From the NCBI RefSeq assembly GCF_015714725.1, contig NZ_WBKM01000242.1:26378-90377 (forward strand): DNA of 64,000 nt, read 5' to 3'. Positions within the stretch are counted from its first letter, which is position 1, and each line of letters starts with the position of its first letter. The stretch is from Nostoc sp. WHI. GTDB lineage: Bacteria; Cyanobacteriota; Cyanobacteriia; Cyanobacteriales; Nostocaceae. The notes beneath the pieces are model-generated. The model ran no database searches, had not been told where the DNA came from, and worked only from the letters and a program-made list of their open reading frames with translations. Below are positions 44,296-54,950 of the stretch, one piece after another. A program made the position numbers and the translations under genes.

Positions 44296-47200
44296 CAATT
44301 ACAAACAGCTTACCGAAGAAAATATTATAAGATATGGTACTGATATATAGCAATCCTAAATGAGTCGTGAAAAATATAAATAAGGAAACGAACCGCCAAG
44401 AACGCCAAGGACACAAAGGGAAGAAAGAAGAAAGAGATATAGAATTTTCACAAATGATTTAGGACTGCTATAGATGATTACGGGCCTGTCTTTCTTACTA
44501 GCTTGTACAGTGACAGAACGCACTTTATTTATGAATTACTTCAAAATGCAGAGGATGCAGGAGCTACAAAAGTAATTTTTAAATTATTTAATGATCGCCT
44601 TGAAGTCTATCACAATGGCAGATTATTTACAGAGGAAGATGTTCAGGGTATCTGTGGACTGGTGAAGAGTACCAAAAAGGAAGACCTCACAAAAATCGGT
44701 AAATTTGGTATTGGCTTCAAGTCCGTCTATGCCTATACTGATTCTCCAGAAATTCATTCAGGTGATGAACATTTTTTTATTGAACATTATGTTAGACCTC
44801 ATGCTGTAACGAGTGACGTTATATCTGGAGAATATACCACACTTTTTATTATTAAATTTAACCGACAAGATTTATCTAAGGCAGTTGCTTACCAAGAGAT
44901 TGAAACTCACTTGCAAAAGTTCAATCCGCGCAATTTGCTATTTTTACGTCATATTAAAGAGATTTATTGGCATCTAGAAAAGGGACAAAAAGGAGTTTGC
45001 AAGCGAGAAATCTTAAATCATGATGCTGGTTATCAACGAATTAGTGTTAGCTTAAATACATCTCTTCATAATAGTCAAGAGACTTGGCTTGTCTTTAATC
45101 AATCAATTTCTTCTCAGCCAACTCTCAAAGTTGAAGTTGCTTTTCTTCTTCAGAAAGATAAAAAAACTCAGCAAGAGCAGATTGTTTCTGTATCAAGCTC
45201 TCAATTAGTTGTTTACTTTCCAACAGAAAAAGAAACACATTTAAATTTTTTAGTACAAGGTCCTTATCGCACTACACCAGATAGGGCAAAAATTCCTCCT
45301 AATGATACCTTCAACAGAGAACTAATTGAAACTACTGCTGATTTAGTAGCTAGTATCCTTCTGAAGTTAAAAGATATAGGGTTACTTACTGTAAGTTGTT
45401 TACAAATCCTTCCTATACGTGCATCAGAATTCCCAGAAGATGCTATGTTTTACCCTGTATTTAACGAGGTATGTAAAGCTTTTCAGGAAAATGCCTTGTT
45501 ACCTACAGCTGACGGACGTTATATTCCAGCTACACAGGCCAAGTTAGCACGAAGTGCTGCACTTCGTAAACTCCTTTCAGATGACCAGTTACAACAACTT
45601 TATGGCGGTAACTATACATGGCTCTCTGATGAAATTTCTGAAAATAGCACTCCTGAACTTCGTCGATATCTTAGGGATGTACTGAAAGTTGAAGAAATAG
45701 ATTCCGAAAAATTTGCTCTTAGATTTAGTCAAGGTTTTATTGAAAAGCAATCAGATGATTGGGTAGCAAATTTTTATATCTTCCTTATAGGTCAGGAAGC
45801 ACTTTGGAAAGTAGAAACAAATAGGAAAAATCCCTCCTTACTGAACAAAAGCTTTATTAGATTACAGAATGATAAGCACGTAATACCATTTGATCATCAT
45901 ACTAAACAACCAAATGCCTATTTGCCAAGCGAAGTAGAAACAAGTTTTCAAACCGTTAAAAGAGAAATTGTAGCAATTTCAGAAGCTAAGACTTTTTTAG
46001 AAAGATTAGGCTTAGAAAAACCTAGCACCTATATAGAAGTACGTGACCGCATTATTCCTAAGTACAAATTATTAAAAAAGATTGATGAAAAACAAAATGA
46101 AAAAGACATTCAAACAATTGAACACGCTTTACAGTCATCTTCTTCTACTGAGCGAAAGCGATTAATAGAAGAATTGAAAAAAACGCCATTTTTGCCTGCT
46201 GTCAATATCAAGTCAAATCTAAAAGAATATCAGTCTCCTGAAAAAATTTACTTTCGTTCCCAGAATTTAGAGATGTACTTTCAAGGTAATGAAGCAGCTT
46301 GGTTTTTAGATAATAAAATCTCTATTGATCAAGAACTACTGCTTGAACTAAGTGTTAGTGAGAAAGTTCGTTTGTATTATACTCCTTCTAATGCTGAGGG
46401 TTACGTCATTATTTCTGATAATAATGGTAATCATAAACGAGGGATTAAAGGATTTGATCCTAATTTTTCTATTGATGGTTTAGCTCATGCCTTAGAAAAT
46501 CCAATCTATAATAAGTCCCTATATGTGTGGAACTATCTTTTGTTACCTAACCTACAAAGGCTAAGTGGAATAATTGAATCATCTAAGCGTAAAACCTACC
46601 AAGATGCCAGCAAAGAAAAGGATTTTTCCAAAGCAGGGCATCTTGTTCGTGGTAAAGTATGGCTTCCTAATTCGCTGGTGAATTTTTGTCAACCTAATAC
46701 TTTGTCTCTTGATGATTTATCCAAGGATTTTATTAGAGATGAAAAGGATGAGGCTCTTGCAACTTGTATAGGAGTAAAGCCAAGGGCTTCTCTGGTGGAA
46801 GAAGCCAAAAGAGTAGGAATATTACCCGAACTCCTTGATTACCTAAGAAAAAATCCAGGCAAGCAGAAGTTATGGGTTGAAAATTTAATTAAAGGTGCAT
46901 CATCCGAAAGAGCAGTAAAAAATGGATCTGGACAAACAACAACTTCTGGTAATAGTACTTCGCCAGAATCAGAAACACCTAGTATTGACTACATAACTGC
47001 TCTTAAAGAAGTATTTTCACGCCCTGGTCAAACTGAATTAAATGAAGCTATAGAGCCAAGTCCAGTTGCTAATCCTGAAGCGCGTTTACAGAAAATACAA
47101 GATAGTATTCGTAATGATAAAGAGAACGAACCATCCACCATTGATAGATTCAAGAAAGTTGAATCTAAGAAATGGGAAGCAAAAAATAACGAAATCCGAT

Positions 47201-47538
47201 TTTTTCTTAAGGAAATATATCGAGGTAAATGTCAAATTTGTCTTGAAACTTTCCCAAAGTATCAAGATGGTGAACCATATTTTGAGGGCGTGTATTTACT
47301 CCCTTACACTAAAGCAAGATGGATTGATAATCCAGGTAATGTTCTTTGCTTATGTGCCACCTGTTGCGCTAAGTTAAAGCATGGTTCAGTTGAATCAGTA
47401 GATGATATCTTAGAGCAAATTAATTCACTTCCATTAACAGGAGGAAAACTGCACATTAAACTTTGCGGTCAAAATACATACATCACATTTAAAGAAAGAC
47501 ACATAATTGCACTGAAAGGTTTTTTAAAGGAGCTATAG
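44288..47538 (+). pseudogene. Sacsin-like HATPase gene of the DISARM cluster, interrupted by a MITE
   Basis: The original ATG at 44288 gives MVSNYKQLTEENIIRYGTDI and hits TAG at 44348, the first base of a 123-bp MITE. Removing 125 bp (MITE plus TA duplication) restores the frame: GTDI-DDYGPVFLTSLYSDR continues into the long ORF (44503-47538, 1,011 residues from a TTG). That part has a GHKL-type ATPase: ELLQNAEDAGAT (N-box), then GKFGIGFKSVYAYT (G1). This is the sacsin/HSP90-like N-terminal domain. The C-terminal ~110 residues are a degenerate HNH-like zinc module (CQICLETFP ... CLCATCCAKLKHG). It occupies the place of the DISARM methylase gene between drmD and drmA. Reinitiation at the TTG could still give a nearly full-length protein. 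Confidence 0.8.
44348..44470. mobile_element. 123-bp MITE with TA target duplication
   Basis: Imperfect terminal inverted repeats (TAGCAATCCTAAAT... and TAGCAGTCCTAAAT..., 22 of 26 bases equal) bound the element. TA is duplicated on both sides (44346-44347 and 44471-44472), as for IS630/Tc1-mariner-type MITEs. Inside is GAACCGCCAAGAACGCCAAG, a widespread Nostoc repeat motif. It adds 125 bp and brings a stop codon into the sacsin-like gene. Confidence 0.85.
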
Positions 47539-47611
47539 GTTCAGAAAACTAGTAAATTAGTGAGCATGAACAACTTAATTTAAGTAAAATTACTTTAATA
47601 AATTTACTTAC

Positions 47612-47630
47612 AATTTGGGTATAATCCATA
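47612..47630 (+). promoter_or_regulatory. Possible promoter before drmA
   Basis: In the 134-bp gap after the sacsin-like gene, TTTGGGTATAATCC carries a perfect -10 (TATAAT, 47620-47625) with a TG-less extension and no clear -35. It could give drmA-drmB independent expression from drmD. Weak evidence. Confidence 0.3.
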
Positions 47631-47672
47631 ACAGATAATAAATATATTACAAGTTGTATAGTAAGGTGCGTT

Positions 47673-50600
47673 GTGTCAGTCCGAACAGAATTGCTACTCA
47701 ATCTTAGACAAGAAGTTCTTGGCCCCAGAGAGTCTTGCTATGAAGTACTGCCCAGCCAGCAAGATCCACGCAATGAATTTATCACTGGTGTCCTCATTCC
47801 CAGGGATGCCAGCGATGAAGATGCTAAAGAGATTGAGGGGGAAGCAGAAATATTAGGAACTGGAATGGACGACTATGGCGAGGATGAATCAGATCAAGAT
47901 AGTCCCGTAGCTGCTGCTGCACCCGTCTTAGATCCAAAATCGCAACCTCGTTCTTTAGGTATTTCTTTTATTGTTAGTGCTACGAAAGGGATTGAACCAA
48001 CAATAGAAATTTGTGCAACTTGGGCGCGATATCGTTCTGACAGGAATCCCCAAGGAAATCAGGTCTTTAAGCGAATTCCCAATTTTTATATCACCCCTGA
48101 ACCGATTTCTATCACAAACAACTTAACGATCTCCGAAATTGACGCAGTTAAAATCACAATTCGGAGTGTTCCTCGCTCTGATAACACCTACAAAGTATCA
48201 ATTTACCTAGTTAATGAGACTTCTTTAATTGACCCACTGAGTGAGTCGGGAAAGAGACGCTTTGAGACTGGCGACCTAATTTTTCAACCTCAAATTCGGG
48301 TTGTGACTGGAGAAAATGCAAAGCTTTTGCCTTTTGATAGTTTTCAGCCTTCTGATGAGACTCCTGAACTCGGAAGTCTTCAGGAAGAAGACGAGTCATT
48401 AGAATTGATATACCGAGAATATCTTGCCTATGCGCGGGGTCACTTGTGTGCAGCCATTTGGAAAGAAATAGACCCTGAGCGCCCCTGTAAAGAAGAAAAT
48501 TTACTGCAATGGATTGATGGTTTTCCTGTACAGTTTAAATGTGGAAAACAGCAATGGCAGAAGTTTAGTCTGCCAGACTGTAGAACAGAATATGTACCTT
48601 GCTACCCAGTTGAATCCCCTGCAATTGATTGGGAATCTGAAATAGAACAGACTCCAGACCTAAATACTGCTACCCTGGCACAAGCATGGAATTCAACCGT
48701 AATGCGTGCAGCGCTACAGCCTCTGGTTGACGGTTATGCAGCCTGGATTGATCAACAACAAACTACGGTAAGTCAATTAGAGCCTAGATATCATCGAGCC
48801 GCTAATCGGCATCTGGAAAACTGTCGCATAACTCAGCAGCGAATACAAGAAGCTATTGAGTTAATTACTCAAAATGAAGAAGTAAGATTGGCTTTTTGTT
48901 TTGCAAATAAAGCGATTAATCTTCAGGCATCTTGGAGAAGGCCAGGACATGATTTTACCTGGAGACCTTTCCAGCTAGCATTTATTCTAATGAATATCCT
49001 GGCGATCGCTAACCCTTTACATCCAGATCGCCAGACTTGTGACTTACTAGCTTTCCCAACAGGTGGTGGTAAAACTGAGGCATATTTGGGATTAGCTGCT
49101 TTTACACTAGGATTGAGAAGACTACGCTCTGGTAAAGATTCTTCTAAAGAGCCAACTGGACAGGGCGTTAGTGTAATTTCTAGGTATACCCTGAGACTAT
49201 TAACAATTCAACAATTTCGTCGCGCTTTAGGGTTAATCGTTGCTTCCGAAGTGCTACGAGTTGAAAACTTAGGAATGGGTTCTCCAGTGGGATGGCGACC
49301 GAAGGATTGTCAGCGAAGCGACCATCATATTTGGGGAACAACTCGCTTCTCTGTCGGACTGTGGGTAGGTGGTAGTGTAACCCCTAATCGCTTGAAAGAT
49401 ATATACATTCCCAACAGTCCCCCTTTGTTAGGTGCTATTTCAGCATTGAAAGGCGAAACAGGAGTAGAAGGCGACCCAGCTCAGATTCTTAACTGCCCTT
49501 GTTGTGGGTCAATCCTAGCCATACCAAGAGACGGATTACTTGGAGGAAAGACACACACAATTCATCTAGTTATGCAGGGAGCAGTTGCTAACCCATCAAT
49601 TTCTCATCAAACAGAAAACTGGGAAGAACTTGAATCCGAACCAATTTTTTCTTCTGTTCCTATCGTCAATTCTAGTAACTATACAGCACTTTCCCTCAGT
49701 CTGAACATAAAAAAAGGGTCAAAACTTTCAGTAGGGAAGCTGGAGGGATGGTGGAGAGATAAAATTCAGCCCCAGTTAAACTCTTTAAATTTAGTCCCTT
49801 TTAGAATCAGCCGACCTGGATATTTCAAGAGAAGTCATATAGGAATTCGCAATGGTTCAGAAAATATAGAAAACTTTGAAATTTATTGCGCCAATCCAAA
49901 TTGTGACCTGAACAACCAAAAAATCTGGAATGAAAAAGTTCCCCTTGCCTTTAATGAAAAGCGTAATCAGCAAAATAGTGCTGCTGATAAACTGACTTGG
50001 GAAAAACCTCTTGAAGCTTTTAAAGCCTACACAAACTTCTCTTCAAGAATTCCAATTTCAGCCTATACAGTTGACGATCAAGTTTATTCCCGTATTCCTT
50101 CACTGTTAGTAGCTACAGTTGATAAGTTTGCCCGTTTAGCCTTTGAGCCAAGAGCAAGTGCGCTATTTGGAAACATCAATCATTACAATAGCAGGTCTGG
50201 ATTTTATCGTGATAATGCAGGGGCTAGCGATCCTAAAAGCCATAATAAAGCTGTCAATCCACTCCTGCCACCTGACCTTATTCTGCAAGATGAACTTCAT
50301 TTAATAGAAGGGCCACTTGGTAGCATGGTTGGGCTTTACGAAACAGCAGTCGATACTCTATGTGAACGAATGTATCAGGGTCAACTTGTCAGCCCTAAAT
50401 ACATTGCTTCCACTGCAACAGTGCGACAGTCTCAATCGCAAGTACAATGTTTGTTTAACCGCTCTGTTTTTCAATTCCCGCCTCCTGCTTTATCAGCGGA
50501 CAACAGTTTTTTTGCTCGAACACCAAGGAATGTTCATCCATTAGAGATAGATGCTAATGGCAAGCATCCTAGTGGTCGCCTTTATGTAGCTGTTTGCGCT

Positions 50601-51653
50601 CCAGGGAAGGGCGCTCAAACTCCTATTGTTCGCATCTATTCATCAATGTTTCAGAGCATTGAGCAACTGAAACAGGCAGGATATAGCGATAGTGACTGCG
50701 ACCCATTTTGGACGTTGGTAGGCTACTTTAATGCGATTCGGGAATTGGCAGGTGCTGTCACACTTTATCGTCAAGACATTCCTGAACGACTGCGGCACAA
50801 TGCAGACATTATGGAAGTGACCGGACGAGAACTAGAAGAAGCGATTGAACTTTCCAGTCGCATGGATTCTACTGAATTACCTGGTTTACTTAGCAGCCTG
50901 TCACTGCCATTACCAGATGCCAGAGATGCTGTTTTGAGTACATCCATGTTCGGAACTGGTGTTGACATTGACCGCTTGGGTTTAATGGTGGTTAATGGTC
51001 AGCCAAAAACTACTTCATCTTATATCCAAGCTACAGGTCGTGTAGGTCGTTCAACTGGAGGGCTGGTGATTACTTTCTTTAGAGCCAGTCGTCCCAGAGA
51101 CTTAGATCATTATGAATTTTTCACTGGCTATCATAGAGCGATTTACCGTTATGTAGAGCCGATTACGGTGACTCCCTTTGCCTCTAGAGCCAGAGAACGG
51201 GGGATGGGACCAGTAGCAGTGGCATTACTGCGACAAGCTAGAACAATTCAGGGAGTAAATGTTGTATCTCAATGGGCGGCGGATGCTAGCCACATTGGAA
51301 ATGCTCGTAACTCAAATGAGTTGGGATGTATCACCGAAGTTATTAAAAGGCGATCGCAAATTCAGCTAGAAACTCGTCGTCCACCAGAAGACCAAGTTAA
51401 TGGCGAGGTGCAAAGAGGATTAGACCGATGGGAAAATATTGCACAACAAGAAAACAATTTGGAATATGTAGAGTACGCGATTAACAAGCCTCCTACAAAG
51501 TCTGTTGTGTTAGGAGATGAGCAACATCAGCAACAAGGTTTTACATTTGTCTTTCGCAACTCTCCCCAGTCTTTGCGTGAAGTCGAATCCATGACGCGCT
51601 TTGGCTCTATTTCAATGAATCAGCAAAATCAAGCCAATCAAGGAAAAAGTTAA
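47673..51653 (+). CDS. drmA: DrmA, DISARM helicase-domain protein
   Basis: A 1,326-residue protein. The Walker A segment LLAFPTGGGKTEAYLGLAAF (~residue 458-477) is highly characteristic of DrmA. The Walker B equivalent is LILQDELHLIEGPLGSM (~870), and the C-terminal helicase lobe has QATGRVGRSTGGLVITFFRA. A zinc pair (CPCCGS) precedes the split helicase lobes and another Cys pair lies near CANPNCDL. DrmA and DrmB form the DNA-engaging core of DISARM, which restricts phage DNA largely independently of methylation. The GTG at 47673 follows GTAAGG by a suitable distance. drmB starts 3 bp after its stop. The gene reads as intact. Confidence 0.92.
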   Translation: MSVRTELLLNLRQEVLGPRESCYEVLPSQQDPRNEFITGVLIPRDASDEDAKEIEGEAEILGTGMDDYGEDESDQDSPVAAAAPVLDPKSQPRSLGISFIVSATKGIEPTIEICATWARYRSDRNPQGNQVFKRIPNFYITPEPISITNNLTISEIDAVKITIRSVPRSDNTYKVSIYLVNETSLIDPLSESGKRRFETGDLIFQPQIRVVTGENAKLLPFDSFQPSDETPELGSLQEEDESLELIYREYLAYARGHLCAAIWKEIDPERPCKEENLLQWIDGFPVQFKCGKQQWQKFSLPDCRTEYVPCYPVESPAIDWESEIEQTPDLNTATLAQAWNSTVMRAALQPLVDGYAAWIDQQQTTVSQLEPRYHRAANRHLENCRITQQRIQEAIELITQNEEVRLAFCFANKAINLQASWRRPGHDFTWRPFQLAFILMNILAIANPLHPDRQTCDLLAFPTGGGKTEAYLGLAAFTLGLRRLRSGKDSSKEPTGQGVSVISRYTLRLLTIQQFRRALGLIVASEVLRVENLGMGSPVGWRPKDCQRSDHHIWGTTRFSVGLWVGGSVTPNRLKDIYIPNSPPLLGAISALKGETGVEGDPAQILNCPCCGSILAIPRDGLLGGKTHTIHLVMQGAVANPSISHQTENWEELESEPIFSSVPIVNSSNYTALSLSLNIKKGSKLSVGKLEGWWRDKIQPQLNSLNLVPFRISRPGYFKRSHIGIRNGSENIENFEIYCANPNCDLNNQKIWNEKVPLAFNEKRNQQNSAADKLTWEKPLEAFKAYTNFSSRIPISAYTVDDQVYSRIPSLLVATVDKFARLAFEPRASALFGNINHYNSRSGFYRDNAGASDPKSHNKAVNPLLPPDLILQDELHLIEGPLGSMVGLYETAVDTLCERMYQGQLVSPKYIASTATVRQSQSQVQCLFNRSVFQFPPPALSADNSFFARTPRNVHPLEIDANGKHPSGRLYVAVCAPGKGAQTPIVRIYSSMFQSIEQLKQAGYSDSDCDPFWTLVGYFNAIRELAGAVTLYRQDIPERLRHNADIMEVTGRELEEAIELSSRMDSTELPGLLSSLSLPLPDARDAVLSTSMFGTGVDIDRLGLMVVNGQPKTTSSYIQATGRVGRSTGGLVITFFRASRPRDLDHYEFFTGYHRAIYRYVEPITVTPFASRARERGMGPVAVALLRQARTIQGVNVVSQWAADASHIGNARNSNELGCITEVIKRRSQIQLETRRPPEDQVNGEVQRGLDRWENIAQQENNLEYVEYAINKPPTKSVVLGDEQHQQQGFTFVFRNSPQSLREVESMTRFGSISMNQQNQANQGKS

Positions 51654-51656
51654 ACT

Positions 51657-53486
51657 ATGGCAAGTAAAGGTCAATCTTTGCGTCCTTCACAATACATTAC
51701 CACCTTTGGACCAGGTAGTATTCTAGAAACACCAGATGGCCCAGTGGTGATTGCAGCACCAAGCCAATCCAAGTTATTTGATAATGGGCGCAGACCTGAA
51801 GATTATGAAATTACAGACTTGAGGCTCTCCCAAACCTTACTCAATGGCAATAAAATTTTCTATATTCCCTCCAATGCTGATTTAGGAAAACCTGAAAGCA
51901 TTTCAGTTTACCAAACTTACCATTTTCCCACTTGGTCTTTATGTACAAAACATGGGATTCTCTATCAACATAGAAGAGAGGAAAAAGTTGGTTGCCCAAG
52001 TTGTGGACAACTACAAAATTCTTATAAGGCTTGGGATAAATCTCGTGAAGAGGCAGTCAGATTTGTTCTAGCTTGTTCTCATGGACATCTGAATGAAGTC
52101 CCGTGGCGCTCACTGATAAAACATAAACGCGAATGTCAGGGAGCAGACTTTTACAAATGGGAAGGGGGTGGAGGTGCGATCAGAAATATACAGATTATCT
52201 GTCCCAATTGTGGCGGAGCAGAAAATTTTGGGAAAGCTTACTCTAGAGAATTTCAATGTAGTGGTAGATTTCCAGAACGAAGAGAATATCTAGCAGGATG
52301 TGAGAAACGAGCCAAAATTATTCAGCGTGGTGCTGCTAATTTAAGGGTGTCTGAACTGCGAACTGCCCTAACAATTCCACCACTGGATACCGCCCTACAT
52401 CGCTTGCTACAATGTCGAGCTATTCTTGCTGCTTTGCCTATGAAGATAGAATCCAAATCCCAAATTATCCAGATGTTAGATGATTTGGTGACAAAACGAC
52501 TTTTAAACCAAACATCTATTGAAACTATTAAGCGATACAGTGAACGAGAAATCCTTGATGCTGCTAATGATGTTCTTAATGAACAAACAAGACAACACAA
52601 CGCAACTGAAGAAAACCTGAAACAAGAAGAGTTTAAAAGTCTGAGTAACGCTGCTTGTTATGGCGCTCCACCGCATCGTTCAGATAAACCTGGTGGCCCA
52701 AATCAGTTTGAAGTTTACCACGAAAATGTGGAGACATTCACATTAGATTCAGGACGAATTTTACGGGTTACACCCCTTAGTCGCTTGCGGGTGGTAATGG
52801 TACAGGTTGGTTATACACGACCGATTAGCACAGATAAGGATGATCCACAGCCTAAAGTTGTACCTGTTGAGTATAGACCACCTGATGAAAGTATCGCTTG
52901 GCATCCAGGTGTTGAGTTATTTGGTGAAGGTATTTTTTTAGATTTGATATCTACGGAAGAACCAAAAGGCATTTCAGAACATTTTCCTTTAAAAGGGTCG
53001 GCTTATAGTCGTTGGTTGTCAGCTTATAACTCGACCGATGGCTACCGAAAAATTAAGGCTATGCCGGGATCTCAAACAAGTTATTTACACCCTGTTTTTG
53101 TCTGGTGGCATACACTAAGTCATCGTTTAATTACAGCACTATCAGTGGATTCTGGTTATTCGTCAGCAGCTATTAGGGAACGAGTGTACACCTACACGGA
53201 AAATAATAAGACCGTTGGTGGTTTACTACTTTATACAGCCCAATCTGGAGGGGATGGTACATTGGGAGGACTAATCGGTTTAGTGCCTCATTTTGAACGT
53301 ATTCTTAAGTCTGCTCTACGCAATGTAGATGCTTGCTCTAATGACCCAATTTGTATTGAAGAAGAATTTGGAGAAGATAGAGTTAATGGCTCTGCTTGTT
53401 ATGCTTGCCAGTTCATTTCTGAAACTTCTTGCGAACACAGAAATACTTTACTTGATAGGCAGTTGTTATTAGAAAATTTACCTTGA
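51657..53486 (+). CDS. drmB: DrmB, DUF1998-containing DISARM protein
   Basis: 609 residues. The N-terminus LRPSQYITTFGPGSILETPD is the usual DrmB start. Several zinc-binding pairs follow (CPSCGQ, CPNCGG). The C-terminal DUF1998 domain is clear: TAQSGGDGTLGGLIGLVPHF, then ACYACQFISETSCEHRNTLL, ending in LDRQLLLENLP, with cysteines that probably bind zinc. DrmB acts with DrmA; the pair binds DNA, and a DrmA trigger loop gates entry in studied systems. It starts 3 bp after drmA. A stretch of charged coiled coil (~260-330) is also present. It reads as intact. Confidence 0.92.
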   Translation: MASKGQSLRPSQYITTFGPGSILETPDGPVVIAAPSQSKLFDNGRRPEDYEITDLRLSQTLLNGNKIFYIPSNADLGKPESISVYQTYHFPTWSLCTKHGILYQHRREEKVGCPSCGQLQNSYKAWDKSREEAVRFVLACSHGHLNEVPWRSLIKHKRECQGADFYKWEGGGGAIRNIQIICPNCGGAENFGKAYSREFQCSGRFPERREYLAGCEKRAKIIQRGAANLRVSELRTALTIPPLDTALHRLLQCRAILAALPMKIESKSQIIQMLDDLVTKRLLNQTSIETIKRYSEREILDAANDVLNEQTRQHNATEENLKQEEFKSLSNAACYGAPPHRSDKPGGPNQFEVYHENVETFTLDSGRILRVTPLSRLRVVMVQVGYTRPISTDKDDPQPKVVPVEYRPPDESIAWHPGVELFGEGIFLDLISTEEPKGISEHFPLKGSAYSRWLSAYNSTDGYRKIKAMPGSQTSYLHPVFVWWHTLSHRLITALSVDSGYSSAAIRERVYTYTENNKTVGGLLLYTAQSGGDGTLGGLIGLVPHFERILKSALRNVDACSNDPICIEEEFGEDRVNGSACYACQFISETSCEHRNTLLDRQLLLENLP

Positions 53487-53534
53487 CAATATAAACAGTA
53501 GAAAATTTTCTATATGTGCTAATCATAACAGCGT

Positions 53535-54797
53535 CTAATTACTTAGTTGAAGGCTTGCCCTATAAGCCTTGATTTGCTTAACAATAGGTTTTGCTATCGC
53601 TTCTGCAAGAATAGGAGGAACTGAATTTCCAACTAATTCAAACATTCTGGTCATAGGAGCATCAAACACGAAATGATCTGGAAAACTTTGTAATCTAGCA
53701 GCTTCTCTAACAGAAATTGTACGGTTTTGCTTTGGATGAATGTAAGCAAGACAATCCTTCTGCATATGAGCAGTCAAAGTCCAAGAAGCTTTATCCCAAG
53801 GTAAACGTTTATACTTATCATCAAAAATGTCCCAACGATAACGTCTCATAGATTCAGGTAAGTCTGTGTACTTTCCTCCAGGAGGGATCATTGCAAAGCA
53901 AACTAAGTCCACAGGATTGTGAGAACGACAGATATGGTTCCAAACTCCCTCTAATTCTTCTTCAGTAGTTAGACTTTTCCTCATTTTTTTTTGATATTCT
54001 GATTGAGGAGAATAAAGGTAAGGCTTCCTATTATCCTTTTGCTTTTCGCCTGCTAAACCAACAATTTTACCCTTTAAAGACAAATATCTTACATATAAGG
54101 ATATGAGAGGTGTATATCTGGATAAAGGATGTAATGGTATTAAATCACTAATAGCTTCTTCCACAGATACAACGGGTGATTTTTTTAACATATAAAAATC
54201 AAATGATAATGTTAAATCCTGACGTACACCTACTATAAAAAGTCGCTTTCTACACTGAGGAACACCATAATCTGAAGCACTCAAAACTTTATAGAAAATT
54301 TTATACCCTGGATATGTGGATTTATGCTCTGCTAGTCCTGATTTTAACTCTCTAAGAATTTCAGAAAATATTGTTTTTTTTGCTAAATTATCTACGTTTT
54401 CCATCACAAAAAAAGGAGGTTGATAGTAATTAATAAAATTAACAAAATGTTTGTACATAAAATTTCGAGAATCTTTTTGAATATCTTTATCTAAAGATTT
54501 CATTTTACCAATACCAACTACTGAAAAGACTTGACATGGTGGACCGCCAATTAAAATATCAACTTCTCCAGGAGCTATTTTAAGTTTACTAAAATCGGAA
54601 ATAGACTCAACTTCTATTGCATTAAATTTGAATCTACAGTTAGGAAAATTTCTATGATGAGTTTTAATAGCATATAGATTCTTATCAATACCTCCCAAAA
54701 TTTCACAACCAGCGTTTTGAAATCCTAAACTCATTCCACCAGCGCCACAAAATAAATCTAGTACTTTAGGTTTGTATGTTTTATTCTTAGTTGGCAT
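53535..54797 (-). CDS. drmMII: C5-cytosine DNA methyltransferase (DrmMII-like)
   Basis: A complete m5C methyltransferase of 420 residues. Motif I is LDLFCGAGGMSLGF, motif IV with the catalytic Cys GGPPCQVFSVVG, motif VI FVMENVDNL, motif VIII GVPQCRKRLFIVGVR, motif IX SVREAARLQSFPDHF and motif X GNSVPPILAEAI. The target-recognition region lies between VIII and IX. In DISARM, DrmMII (5mC) marks self DNA in class 2 systems. Here it is convergent with drmB, 48 bp apart, rather than in the operon. It could be the methylase arm of this cluster, or a solitary methyltransferase that happens to be adjacent. Confidence 0.88.
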   Translation of the reverse strand: MPTKNKTYKPKVLDLFCGAGGMSLGFQNAGCEILGGIDKNLYAIKTHHRNFPNCRFKFNAIEVESISDFSKLKIAPGEVDILIGGPPCQVFSVVGIGKMKSLDKDIQKDSRNFMYKHFVNFINYYQPPFFVMENVDNLAKKTIFSEILRELKSGLAEHKSTYPGYKIFYKVLSASDYGVPQCRKRLFIVGVRQDLTLSFDFYMLKKSPVVSVEEAISDLIPLHPLSRYTPLISLYVRYLSLKGKIVGLAGEKQKDNRKPYLYSPQSEYQKKMRKSLTTEEELEGVWNHICRSHNPVDLVCFAMIPPGGKYTDLPESMRRYRWDIFDDKYKRLPWDKASWTLTAHMQKDCLAYIHPKQNRTISVREAARLQSFPDHFVFDAPMTRMFELVGNSVPPILAEAIAKPIVKQIKAYRASLQLSN

Positions 54798-54950
54798 TTA
54801 TCCGATTCTATAACAACTTAATTACTGTAACCTCAATGTAAGCTACCTGTAAAGAAAAGCAATTCATGATTGCCGAAATTAAATCTAAAACTAGAGTAAA
54901 CTACTTAATTGAATATTTATACGATTGCTGATCAAGAAAGTGTTATTAAC

